A stretch of DNA of 64,000 nt from Leptofilum sp965223525 (lineage in GTDB: Bacteria > Chloroflexota > Anaerolineae > Promineifilales > Promineifilaceae): the NCBI RefSeq assembly GCF_965223525.1, contig NZ_OZ245005.1, positions 62,001-126,000 of the forward strand, read 5' to 3'. Shown here piece after piece: positions 34,117-43,094 of this stretch (position 1 is its first letter; the number at the start of each line of letters is the position of its first letter). Under the pieces are notes generated by a model, which had not been told where the DNA came from, did not search any database, and saw nothing but the letters and a program-made list of their open reading frames with translations. The position numbers and the translations under genes are program-made.

Positions 34117-35169
34117 ATGAAGCAAAAACACAACAAAACCCTACCCTGCTCTGGCAGAGAAATTCCAAATGAACAGCCATTTCCGCACCTGACTCTTTAC
34201 TTGCGCGAAGTAGGCATGAACAGCGAACGCACGGAGCGAGCTTACCGTGCTGGATTGCGTGCTTTTGCTGATTGGCTGCAGGTGCATGGCCCTCACCACA
34301 GCCGCAAAGATGCCTGGCCTTTATCCCCTGCCCCACTAAAAACGGCCGATGTGCTGGCATTTCGTAGCTGGTTGCTGGCCAACCGGGCGCAGGCAACCAC
34401 CACTACGTATGTTGCGGCCGTTTTGAGCTATTTGCACTTTTTGGACGGCATTGACGAGTTACCCGAAGGCATTCAATTGGGAAAGCTGGCGCAGCAGCGC
34501 AAACGACGGCGCGTGGAGCGAAACCAGGCGGCTTCTGTAGTGGATTTGGATGAGGCACGCCAGGCAATGCCGCAAGTGGTGGGACATTACAACAATATGC
34601 CCCTGCCCCCACAAAATGATGCTTATAATCGGCGGTTGTCGCTACTAAGGAACCGCGCATTGGTGAATTTGCTTTACTCTACGGCCGCACGTCTTTCTGA
34701 AATTTTGGCACTCAATCGAACACAGGTGGGCAACGGCCGTTCTCAAACCGCCACCATCATCGGGAAAGGCCAACGGCCCCGCACGCTACACATCATGCCA
34801 TACGCCCAAAAGGCAATCCAAGCATATTTACAAGAGCGCACCGACAGCAATCCGGCACTTTTTACCTCACACAGCCGCAATGCAGGTGGCGCACGCTTAA
34901 CACAATCTGGGGCTCACAACGCTGTAAAAAAGGCAGTGAAGGCACTGCGTCTGGAACCTTCCCTCTCGGCCCACGACTTTCGGCATTACCGTGCCACGCA
35001 GCTCCTCCGAGACGGAATGCCGTTGGAAGTCGTTCAAGAGCTACTTGGCCATGCAGATGTTTCCACCACTCGCTCAATTTATGCGCCTGTTTTGGGGGTT
35101 CAGCTTGTGCGTGAGTGGTTGGATAATGTGGATATGGCACCAGAAACGGCCGTGCAAAGCAAATCTTAA
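34117..35169 (+). CDS. Tyrosine recombinase (phage-integrase family)
   Basis: 350 residues. The N-terminal SAM-like DNA-binding domain (about 25-130) precedes the catalytic domain. The catalytic set is complete: Arg192 (TAARLSE), Lys within GKGQRPRT, His286 and Arg289 (HDFRHYR), His312 (LLGHADVSTTR) and Tyr322 (nucleophile). It resembles XerC/XerD in size, but its basic linker QQRKRRRVERN is unusual. It could resolve chromosome dimers or be an integrase of a lost element; no phage genes, tRNA junction or second recombinase are adjacent. Two ACGGCCGT copies inside suggest long residence. Confidence 0.93.
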   Translation: MKQKHNKTLPCSGREIPNEQPFPHLTLYLREVGMNSERTERAYRAGLRAFADWLQVHGPHHSRKDAWPLSPAPLKTADVLAFRSWLLANRAQATTTTYVAAVLSYLHFLDGIDELPEGIQLGKLAQQRKRRRVERNQAASVVDLDEARQAMPQVVGHYNNMPLPPQNDAYNRRLSLLRNRALVNLLYSTAARLSEILALNRTQVGNGRSQTATIIGKGQRPRTLHIMPYAQKAIQAYLQERTDSNPALFTSHSRNAGGARLTQSGAHNAVKKAVKALRLEPSLSAHDFRHYRATQLLRDGMPLEVVQELLGHADVSTTRSIYAPVLGVQLVREWLDNVDMAPETAVQSKS

Positions 35170-35224
35170 TCGTAAGCAACCGTGAAAGTTAAGTAGATAA
35201 CATAAGAGATGTAGGCCATATCCG

Positions 35225-35253
35225 TTGACAAATGGCTACCAAAACGTGATACT
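35225..35253 (+). promoter_or_regulatory. Strong promoter of the small double-glycine peptide gene
   Basis: Perfect TTGACA (35225-35230), 17 bp, GATACT (35248-35253). The leader would be about 46 nt with a GGGAGGA ribosome-binding site at its end. Confidence 0.75.
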
Positions 35254-35305
35254 GACATCAATAACGTTGAGAAATCAAAATTAGTTGAAATACGGGAGGA
35301 TTACC

Positions 35306-35521
35306 GTGTCTGAAGCATTAGATCAAGTTGTAGAACGCGCAGTAAATGACGCAGAATTTCGTTCACTTCTCTTTAAAGATTTGAGAAAAGCTCTGGAAGG
35401 TTATCCAGTGTCTGACGAAGAGCGAAAGCTGCTGGAAAACCTGGATGAAGAAAATTTTGATGAATTTGCTGGTGGCCTCGGCTCCCGCACCACAAAAGGC
35501 ATCTGGCCAGGCACAGGGTAA
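35306..35521 (+). CDS. Putative RiPP precursor peptide with double-glycine leader
   Basis: 71 residues. Start is GTG at 35306, fixed by GGGAGGA 5 nt upstream. The first 54 residues are an acidic helical leader (AVNDAEFRSLLFKDL, then SDEERKLLENLDEENF), similar in pattern to the NHLP/Os1348-type leaders of ribosomally made, modified peptides. Gly56-Gly57 would be a cleavage site for a C39 peptidase, leaving LGSRTTKGIWPGTG, a 14-residue core with one Ser, three Thr and one Trp. No modifying enzyme or exporter lies in the window, so maturation would be in trans. It is a single-gene unit with a strong promoter and terminator. The alternative is a small regulatory or LigA-fold protein. Confidence 0.7.
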   Translation: MSEALDQVVERAVNDAEFRSLLFKDLRKALEGYPVSDEERKLLENLDEENFDEFAGGLGSRTTKGIWPGTG

Positions 35522-35548
35522 TATCTGTTTGTTACTTCACCTTTTTTA

Positions 35549-35575
35549 AAGTCCAAGAAAACTCTTGGACTTTTT
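35549..35575 (+). terminator. Intrinsic terminator of the peptide gene
   Basis: AAGTCCAAGA and TCTTGGACTT enclose four nt and are followed by TTTT. Confidence 0.93.
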
Positions 35576-35653
35576 TGATCTTATGCTCCCTAGAAAAAAA
35601 AGTATTACAAATAGCAAATGGGCATCATTGTATAATACTTTACCTGCGCATTT

Positions 35654-38600
35654 TTACAATGCTAGTTGCTCTAACTTTTTCGCTTCAGCTAGGAAGCGCT
35701 TGCCATCCTCCAAATACTCTCCTACATTTGGAAGTAACAAATTCCCAGCCACCTTCAAGCAAACAATTTTATCCACATATCTTGAACGCTCCCTTGCCGA
35801 AGCAACTGCTTTGTAGATGTACTCAATTTTTCGCGTCCAATTAGGTTCAACGGCGGCTTGTTGAGTTAGTAACAATGGCTTGTAATCCGGACAACCCGCC
35901 TCTTCAATAATGGCCAGGCCTTGACCTATTTCATGTGATGCTTCTGTCAAACGAGCCTCTTCGGCATAAATTATGGCAAGATAATAATGGGCAGCCGGTG
36001 CCCACCATGATAGTTGTCGCTCATAAATTAGCTCTTTAGCCTGGGATAATAAATTCTTAGCGAGAGGCAAATTATCTGTGACCATTTCTAATTGACCCTG
36101 CCCAATTAAAAGTCTTGCTTTCTCTTCTGGATAATTTTCAGGCTGTTGCTGGATTATCTTCTCTGCCATTTCAAATCGAAGCCTGGCGTCTGCCCAATCT
36201 TTTAACGCACTGCTGAAATCGTAGCCCCAGTGCAAATTCAACTCAATCATTTGCCGGGAGTGCTGAATGGGGTCTAAGAGATCTAATGCCTCCGTAAAAT
36301 TGTCAAGCGCAGCGGGGAATTTGCCTAAGTAGGCATAAACGGCCGCTTGGTTGTAAAGTGTAATGGCCAAGAGATTTCTACTAGTTGTTCTGCCCAATTC
36401 CACAGCTTCATCAAACGTTCTTACCGCATCTTCTGCCTTGCCTGCCTCAAATTCAATAAACCCCACGTTATTTTGGGCAAAACCAATATTCACAGGCGTG
36501 CTAAAGTTCCTAGAAAGCTCAACGCTTTTTTGCATTGCTTCCAGCGCATCTTCTAGGTTTCTTTGCCCATAATGCGCGAAACCGATTGCCTCTAATGCCA
36601 GTGCCAAACGGTAATTGTTGTTTGTTTGTATGCAGATGTCCTGGGCTTTTTTAAGCCATGTGAGACTCTGGTGATGATCTAATTTTGAGCTTGCCGCCCA
36701 CCCCGCCCAAATGTACGCGCGTGCAAGCTGATCTTTATCAATTTTGTCATTAGAACTGGAAATGATCCTTTGAGAAAGCTCTTGGACATCGTCAAAGGCT
36801 CCCTGACGATAGCGGATTTCGGCCATGAGGTTATAGGCAACGGCCGTTGATCCTTGGTCTCCGTTTCCCTGTGCTAATAAATCCAGTGCTTGTTCAGCAT
36901 CGGCAAAGGCTGTGGCTAAATCTCCGAGCAAAATGAGCACATTACCGCGCGAAAGGTAGAGGTGCACGGCCGTCTCCCACAATTCATCAGGCAGCACCAT
37001 TAGGTGCGTTTCGGCCAGGTTGTACAGGTCAATTGCTTCCCGATTAGCAAAGATGTTGCGTGCTTCATCGGCTGCGAGAATGGCATAATGAAGTGCCTGC
37101 CTGTGGTTGGCAGCCCGACTGAAATGGTAGGCCAGCACGGGATGTAGAGGCTTGAGGTTATGAGCATATTTGTCCGCCAGCCAGTTGGCTACGGCCGCAT
37201 GTAACTTTTGTCGCCGAGCGTAAGGCAAACTTTCGTAGGCCACTTCATGCGTTAGCGCATGTTGGAATAAATAGGTCCATTCGGGTGCGGCTGATATAAG
37301 GCGGGTCATTTCCGATTCTGACAAATCTGTCAACAGATTAAGCACAATTTGCTGCGTGGGTGCTTCCGCAATTACCTGTAGTGGTTCTGCAGCAAATTGC
37401 CGGCCAATGATCGAGGCAACCTGGAGCAAATCGCGCCCAGCGGGTGGCAAGCGGTCTAATCGTGCTAAAAGCAAGCCGTGAATGGTATCTGGAACCTGCA
37501 TTCGGGCCAGCTCTGCTTCATCTACCTGCACACGGCCGTTTACGCGCAGCACCCCCACCCCCATCATGACCTTCAATGCCTCTTCAAGAAAAAGTGGATT
37601 TACGGGACTGTCTCGTCCTTCGCGGTCGCGTATACCCAAATGTTGTTCAACAGGCGCAGGCAGTTCAGATGTGCCGACAAGCTGTGCCAACAGCCGACGT
37701 GCCGACGCTGGGGACAAATCTGCCAGTGGGATCGTGAGGCAAGACGGCCGTTCCAATAACTCAATATCAACATCTTCCCTGGCTCTAAAGGTAGTTGCTA
37801 AAAAGACAGCGATACCCTCTAAATGGCTGCCTAAATCATCCAGCAGAGCCAGCGTTGCTTGGTCGGCCCATTGCAACCCTTCTAGCACGATGAGTAGCGG
37901 CTGTTGCCCGGCAATAGCCTGGACACAACGGCGCACCAGGTTAAAAAGGCGCACCTGCCGCGCCTCTGCGGTTAGATCGCCCAGCGTGCCTGCCTGCAGC
38001 ATTGGTAAACCCAGCAGTTCTCGCCACAGCCCCACATCTTCGCTGACTTCTGGCAGCAAAGCCAGCGTTTGGGTGGTTACGGCCGTCATTTGTTGCTCGA
38101 TCGTCATGCCTTCTGCCAGGCCAAAATATTCCCGCCAAACATCCCGCCACGGGCTGTAGGGCGTATCTTTGGTGTGCGGGTAGCAAACGCCAATCAACCC
38201 CAGGCCATCGTTGGCCAGCCAATGGCGCACCCCTGCCGCCAGCAGTCGGGATTTGCCTACGCCTGTGCCACCGTAAACAGCCGTTGCCCCACCCACGCCA
38301 CGCAAAGCAGCGTCCATCCCGCCCAACAACACATCTTGCTCATCTTCACGACCCACCAACGGCCGTTCCCAGCGACCTACATATGCTTTCATTAAGGTCG
38401 TGACGGCACGATCACGTTGAACCAGATGGGGCGTAACGGCCGTTTGCTTTCCCTTAAGATGAACTGCAGGCAACGGTTCACATTCAATCACCTGCTGGGT
38501 GCGTTCCGCTGTAGGCTGGTCAGTCAAAATTGCGCCTGGCTCACACACCTGCATCAGCCGCGCCGACAAATTCACCACGTCACCCACCACCGTGTACTCA

Positions 38601-39781
38601 CGCCGCGCTGAAGAGCCTACCGGCCCAGCAAACACCTTACCCACGGCCACGCCAATGCGCTGTGCATCAATAAAGCTGGGCTTTTCACGCTGTATGGCCA
38701 GCAAACAGCGCAGCGCCTGCTCTGGGGCATCGGGGGCCACTGGTGCTCCAAACATGATGTGCAGTTGATTCCCCTTATCGCCGGTAAGCACGCGATTGAC
38801 GCGAGCATTCTCCTGCCCAAAGCGGCTGACCACGCCGCTGGCCCACTCGTAATATTGCTGGAGCTGCTGGCCTAAAGCGGCCGTTTCAATGTCTGATGAG
38901 GCTTCCTGGCGATTTTTGTAATCAAATTGCACAAAAATGGTGGTCACAGGGCGATGTTCAGCCATATCTGTAGATTCCGTGGCGACCAGGCGGCGGAAAA
39001 GTGCAGGCGGCACAAAAGGCAAAATCACGTCGGCCAGACGCTGTTGAGCGGCGTCATCGTAGCTATCCCAGTTGAGGATTGGCTGCGTTTCTGGCTCCGG
39101 CACGGCCGTTTCCACCTTTTGAAACGCACTGTTCCTGTTCAGGGGCAAGCCGGCCTGCTGCATCACAGCGGCAGAAGCGATGATGTCGCCAGAGTTGGCG
39201 TGGTGTTCGGCCATAGCCGCCTCGTCAACTGCTTCGCCTGTTAGCACAAACTCCAGGCTTTGTTGCGGATTGCCTACAACTAGCTCCTGGCAACGGCCGT
39301 ATCCCACCCCAATCTTAATCGTTAGCTCAAAAAATGGGTGCTTTCCGGTGGGGCGATTGGTCACGACGCGATTAAAGCTGGTTAGCATCAACTGCTGCAT
39401 CATTTGGGCGCACACCAATGCCCGCTGTGCCGCCCTGCCATCCGTGTCAGGAAAATAAACCGACATGGCATCCCCGTAGAAATGATTCACCGCCCCACCC
39501 AACTCGTGAATCACGTCAATCATGGCCGTGAAGGTCACCAGCAAAACGCGGTTCAGTTCCTCCGCCCCACGCGGCCCATCAGATGCCAACTCCTCAGACA
39601 TGCGCGTAAAGCCAGAAATGTCAGAAAAAAGCGTCGCCGCCATCAACGCGCGTGGTTCACCGGGGGTTGGCAAGCCGTGCCGCATGATGCGATCAGCCAA
39701 CGTGGCGGGAATATAAGCGGATAACTGGCGCAAATGCGTGCCAGTTAACATTGGGGAATAACTTACTTTATCTATGGGCAT
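35654..39781 (-). CDS. Soluble-adenylyl-cyclase-like protein: two cyclase domains, STAND ATPase, TPR
   Basis: 1375 residues. Cyclase domain 1 (about 40-240) has both metal Asps (LFSDISGFT, HFYGDAMSVYF) but lacks the Asn-Arg pair. Domain 2 (about 265-445) lacks the first Asp (FVQFDY) but has VVGDVVNLSARL with the Asn and Arg. Together they could build one composite active site, as in mammalian C1/C2 and ADCY10. The ATPase (about 475-760) has an intact Walker A GTGVGKSRLL and LLIVLEGLQWAD. About 400 residues of TPR repeats follow. No ribosome-binding site is clear at the ATG. Activation by a ligand at the TPRs is inferred. It is a paralogue of the gene at 43072-47259. Confidence 0.92.
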   Translation of the reverse strand: MPIDKVSYSPMLTGTHLRQLSAYIPATLADRIMRHGLPTPGEPRALMAATLFSDISGFTRMSEELASDGPRGAEELNRVLLVTFTAMIDVIHELGGAVNHFYGDAMSVYFPDTDGRAAQRALVCAQMMQQLMLTSFNRVVTNRPTGKHPFFELTIKIGVGYGRCQELVVGNPQQSLEFVLTGEAVDEAAMAEHHANSGDIIASAAVMQQAGLPLNRNSAFQKVETAVPEPETQPILNWDSYDDAAQQRLADVILPFVPPALFRRLVATESTDMAEHRPVTTIFVQFDYKNRQEASSDIETAALGQQLQQYYEWASGVVSRFGQENARVNRVLTGDKGNQLHIMFGAPVAPDAPEQALRCLLAIQREKPSFIDAQRIGVAVGKVFAGPVGSSARREYTVVGDVVNLSARLMQVCEPGAILTDQPTAERTQQVIECEPLPAVHLKGKQTAVTPHLVQRDRAVTTLMKAYVGRWERPLVGREDEQDVLLGGMDAALRGVGGATAVYGGTGVGKSRLLAAGVRHWLANDGLGLIGVCYPHTKDTPYSPWRDVWREYFGLAEGMTIEQQMTAVTTQTLALLPEVSEDVGLWRELLGLPMLQAGTLGDLTAEARQVRLFNLVRRCVQAIAGQQPLLIVLEGLQWADQATLALLDDLGSHLEGIAVFLATTFRAREDVDIELLERPSCLTIPLADLSPASARRLLAQLVGTSELPAPVEQHLGIRDREGRDSPVNPLFLEEALKVMMGVGVLRVNGRVQVDEAELARMQVPDTIHGLLLARLDRLPPAGRDLLQVASIIGRQFAAEPLQVIAEAPTQQIVLNLLTDLSESEMTRLISAAPEWTYLFQHALTHEVAYESLPYARRQKLHAAVANWLADKYAHNLKPLHPVLAYHFSRAANHRQALHYAILAADEARNIFANREAIDLYNLAETHLMVLPDELWETAVHLYLSRGNVLILLGDLATAFADAEQALDLLAQGNGDQGSTAVAYNLMAEIRYRQGAFDDVQELSQRIISSSNDKIDKDQLARAYIWAGWAASSKLDHHQSLTWLKKAQDICIQTNNNYRLALALEAIGFAHYGQRNLEDALEAMQKSVELSRNFSTPVNIGFAQNNVGFIEFEAGKAEDAVRTFDEAVELGRTTSRNLLAITLYNQAAVYAYLGKFPAALDNFTEALDLLDPIQHSRQMIELNLHWGYDFSSALKDWADARLRFEMAEKIIQQQPENYPEEKARLLIGQGQLEMVTDNLPLAKNLLSQAKELIYERQLSWWAPAAHYYLAIIYAEEARLTEASHEIGQGLAIIEEAGCPDYKPLLLTQQAAVEPNWTRKIEYIYKAVASARERSRYVDKIVCLKVAGNLLLPNVGEYLEDGKRFLAEAKKLEQLAL

Positions 39782-39800
39782 TGTTTTGTAATTTTGTTAG

Positions 39801-40334
39801 CTATTCATCATTATCGCCATCATAATGCGGATGGTAGCGTGCATTCAAGTAGCCAATTAAGCGCCCTGCGGAATCAGAGGGCAAGTCATGGCCAAAATAG
39901 ACATGCTGATGACCATAATCAAAAGCGGGGCAATGGTGCTTCTCGCTGTAATAAAATGGGGTCACATGGGCTTTGTCGAATGCAGTGGTGATGCCAAAAA
40001 TAGAAACGGGACGTCGCAGGATCACCATCTCTTTGTAAATGAATAAAATCTCACGAGTGGCCGCATAATATTGCCACTGTCCCCACACCATTTTACCTAA
40101 ACGGTACAAAAGATAAAGCAGCACGAGCAACATTACTGTAAATACAAAGGCAAACCGTTCACCCGAAAAAGCCATTTGCCCTGTAAAGATGAGGCCGTAA
40201 ATCAACATGCCAACCCACACCAAGAGCATAACAGTATACAAACTCAGAAAAACCCAGTGAGTTTTTGCGGGCAGCACCACTTTCAATCGCTCATTATTTT
40301 CTTCAAATTGGATTTGCTCAATGCTCGGTAACAT
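39801..40334 (-). CDS. Hypothetical membrane protein with two helices
   Basis: 177 residues: a short N-terminal segment, two transmembrane helices (about 27-52 and 62-80), and a C-terminal cytosolic or external domain with many aromatic and His residues ending in an acidic tail. The arrangement resembles bacterial PH-like membrane proteins, but I see no diagnostic motif. It lies 19 bp upstream of the cyclase gene on the same strand and is probably cotranscribed. TATAAAAT before its start hints at a near-leaderless transcript. Confidence 0.75.
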   Translation of the reverse strand: MLPSIEQIQFEENNERLKVVLPAKTHWVFLSLYTVMLLVWVGMLIYGLIFTGQMAFSGERFAFVFTVMLLVLLYLLYRLGKMVWGQWQYYAATREILFIYKEMVILRRPVSIFGITTAFDKAHVTPFYYSEKHHCPAFDYGHQHVYFGHDLPSDSAGRLIGYLNARYHPHYDGDNDE

Positions 40335-40559
40335 ACAACTCTATTTTATAGCACCGAATCCAAACCAACGACCCGAATTCTGTTTCTTGAGAAGTTTGGG
40401 TCGCTGACCTTTCAGAAGAAAATAGCAGTCGAGTTGATCATGATAAAAGTCACTATTCAAGCCTCCCAAAAACCTATACACTAAAATGATTCTAGTCAAG
40501 CAGTTGAATAGCTGCAAAATCCTAGTTTTTCGTCAGATATTTCAGGGGAGATTTTACAA

Positions 40560-43094
40560 ATGAAAATAAAACAGACAGTTTTCGCGTTGAGTTTTGCATT
40601 CGTAACGGTTACGGCTCTTTTGGGGCAGGCGGCTGCTACTAAGTTAGATGCAAAAGTAGAGGGTAGTAGTAGCTCACCACAAAACATCGAGTGGATGACT
40701 CAATTATATGGTGATTTGAACAGTCAATTTGTTCGAGGAAATTATGCATATTTTGGTATAGGCGCAAATTTAAACATTGTGGATATATCTGACCCTAGTC
40801 ATCCAGTTTCGGTGGGCACGGGCCAAATGCCCACATTTGTTAATCACCTTTTTGTCATTGGCTCATATGCTTATTTTTTCTCTGGAGAAACCGACCAACT
40901 GCATATGGTGGACGTATCAGATCCTGGTCATCCAACCTATATGCAAATTATTTCTCTGCCCATCGTAGCCCCAGATACCATTAACGCAATACAGGTACTA
41001 AATGAAACCACGGTTGCTGTTCATGGTGATTCGTGGATCGATTACAATATAGGATATTCTAACACCTCATTCTTAATCGATTTTGCAAATACCCCCACCT
41101 TGATCCTTGCTGAAATTAATTTTCCAGATGGTAAATTCGTTCGGCTTCCTTATGTTCAAGGAAATTACCTGTATGGATATTCCTATAACGATGATCTCAG
41201 TGCCGGTCTAGTTATTTGGGATATTAGTTCTCCAGCATCCCCTCAGATTGTTAGTGAAATTGAAGTCTTGATGATTTGTGGGTTTCGCAATTGTGAAAGG
41301 CCTTTTAGGCTATCTGTAAACAATGGCATAGCATTCTTGTCTACAATTGGCGGATCTGAGGACAATGAAATACATCTCATTGATATTTCTGATCTGGCAA
41401 AGCCAGTTTATCTTGGGATGGTTCAAGATATCCCTTACAAAACAATTCAGTTTGCAGTACAAGACACCTACCTTTTTGAGGGGCTTCACAGCCAGACAGA
41501 CGAGGCCGCAACGGCAGAATTTAAGGTGTTTGATATTGCCAATCCCACAGCACCAGTCATGCTCAGCCAAACTGATTTGGTTGAGCTAAAGCGTATTGAG
41601 TTTGTTGAAGTTGTAGGTCAGATAGCGTTTGTAATGGGCGAATCTGTATCTGGAAGGGCAATGATTTTGCTTGCTATTGATATTACGCTACCTCAATCGC
41701 CTCAAATTATCGGTCATTACACACAAACACTGGGCAGCTTCACTTTTCCAGCGTTGGTGAGAGAAAAATACGCTTTTGTATTGGAGGACATTGGCTTAAC
41801 TGCTTATGATTTACTTAGTCAACATTCCCCGTTTCCAATAAGCTATTTGCCTCTTGAAAACGTAATTCACGGTGCTCCTTCAGCCAATGATTATTTTTAT
41901 GTATTGTCAAGTCAAAATGTAAACGGAACAGAGTCTAACTTACTCCAAATAGTAGACATTTCGAACCCGAATACGCTTCAGATCGTTGGCACCGTATTGC
42001 TTTCCTCCCCGATTAGCGAAATCTCGACAAACCAAATAAGAGGCGTGAATGAAAATTACGTTTTTGTTGAAGGGTTATGGGGTGAGTTTGAAGTAATAAA
42101 TGTGTCAAATCCAGCTGCCCCAACCACTGTAGGCAGCTATATGTATCCTTTTGGATCACAAAGTGGGTGGTGGACATCTTCTATTGCGATTTCTGGAGCA
42201 AATCTATTCTTTGTTGGGACAGAAGTTAATAGAAGTGACATCCATTTGCGGGTTTTTGACATTACCAATCCCAGTTTGCCAAACGAAGTAGGTACATTTC
42301 AATGGTCTTTCCCAGCAGACACTTTTGGCTATGTACGGTTATTTGTAAATGCGGATACGGTTTATGCTGCCGGTAGTAATGAACTGCGAATGGTTGATGT
42401 TTCACAACCAGAGAATCCAATTGAAATAGCATCTATCACAGCATCTGTTTCAGACATGGCCTTTTCGGATTCCTATATCGTTGCCATTCTGGATTCCGGG
42501 TTAGTCATTTGGGAAAAAGTGGGTGATCAATTAAACCAAGTTGGTTATTTTCCAGCAGTTGATGAGCCGTATGAGGTTCACGCAGATGGCCGAGATATTG
42601 TAACGCATAGTTCTACATACTACTCAATATTTAAGTATGCAGTTATGCTACCAATCACTGGTACGGTATTGATGGACGGGGGAACGCTTGCATCGCCAAT
42701 AGATCAGACCTCTTACATTATCCCATCTGGGACATTTACCGACACTGTTCTTGTATCACATACGCCCCTTTATCACAATATTCCGAAAACGAATGATGTT
42801 GTTGTTAGTCAGACGTTTGAATTTGCGGCCGTATTCAGTGGCACTGAGCAAATAGCTGTATCACAAAATCCGATAACCGTTACCGTTCCTTATGATCCCT
42901 CGCGAGTTATGAACCTTATTGATGGCACGTTAACATTATGCTATTGGGATGGCATGACCTGGCAAAAAGCAGACAGCCTCATCGATCCACTGGCAAAAAC
43001 TATTACCGCCATGTTACCCTACCAGACGATATGGCAGTTACAAGGTGAAGCCCATCGCACCTACCTGCCAATTATGCCATATCAACAGAAATAA
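40560..43094 (+). CDS. Secreted LVIVD-repeat beta-propeller protein
   Basis: 844 residues. A Sec signal (KIKQ, hydrophobic core, cleavage near AAATK) precedes at least ten repeats of the LVIVD type, e.g. LNIVDISDPSHPV, LHMVDVSDPGHPT, FKVFDIANPTAPV and LRMVDVSQPENPI, which form propeller blades. A C-terminal beta domain (about 690-830) ends in HRTYLPIMPYQQK, recalling YLP-type C-termini of Chloroflexota secreted proteins. AGGGGAG stands about 10 nt before the ATG. The gene has no exact ACGGCCGT and is AT-rich, unlike its neighbours, so it may be a recent arrival. Its 3' end overlaps the convergent cyclase gene by 23 bp. Ligand unknown. Confidence 0.88.
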   Translation: MKIKQTVFALSFAFVTVTALLGQAAATKLDAKVEGSSSSPQNIEWMTQLYGDLNSQFVRGNYAYFGIGANLNIVDISDPSHPVSVGTGQMPTFVNHLFVIGSYAYFFSGETDQLHMVDVSDPGHPTYMQIISLPIVAPDTINAIQVLNETTVAVHGDSWIDYNIGYSNTSFLIDFANTPTLILAEINFPDGKFVRLPYVQGNYLYGYSYNDDLSAGLVIWDISSPASPQIVSEIEVLMICGFRNCERPFRLSVNNGIAFLSTIGGSEDNEIHLIDISDLAKPVYLGMVQDIPYKTIQFAVQDTYLFEGLHSQTDEAATAEFKVFDIANPTAPVMLSQTDLVELKRIEFVEVVGQIAFVMGESVSGRAMILLAIDITLPQSPQIIGHYTQTLGSFTFPALVREKYAFVLEDIGLTAYDLLSQHSPFPISYLPLENVIHGAPSANDYFYVLSSQNVNGTESNLLQIVDISNPNTLQIVGTVLLSSPISEISTNQIRGVNENYVFVEGLWGEFEVINVSNPAAPTTVGSYMYPFGSQSGWWTSSIAISGANLFFVGTEVNRSDIHLRVFDITNPSLPNEVGTFQWSFPADTFGYVRLFVNADTVYAAGSNELRMVDVSQPENPIEIASITASVSDMAFSDSYIVAILDSGLVIWEKVGDQLNQVGYFPAVDEPYEVHADGRDIVTHSSTYYSIFKYAVMLPITGTVLMDGGTLASPIDQTSYIIPSGTFTDTVLVSHTPLYHNIPKTNDVVVSQTFEFAAVFSGTEQIAVSQNPITVTVPYDPSRVMNLIDGTLTLCYWDGMTWQKADSLIDPLAKTITAMLPYQTIWQLQGEAHRTYLPIMPYQQK

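Noticed and set aside
34117..35169. Integron or prophage centred on the recombinase
   Set aside because: No cassette sites, phage structural genes or tRNA junction repeats; flanking genes are ordinary chromosomal ones.
40350..40412. A stretch resembling the T arm of a tRNA (GAATCCAAACCAACGACCC) plus an inverted repeat CGACCC/GGGTCG
   Set aside because: No acceptor or anticodon stem can be formed and the T loop lacks the TTCGA core; at most a decayed fragment.
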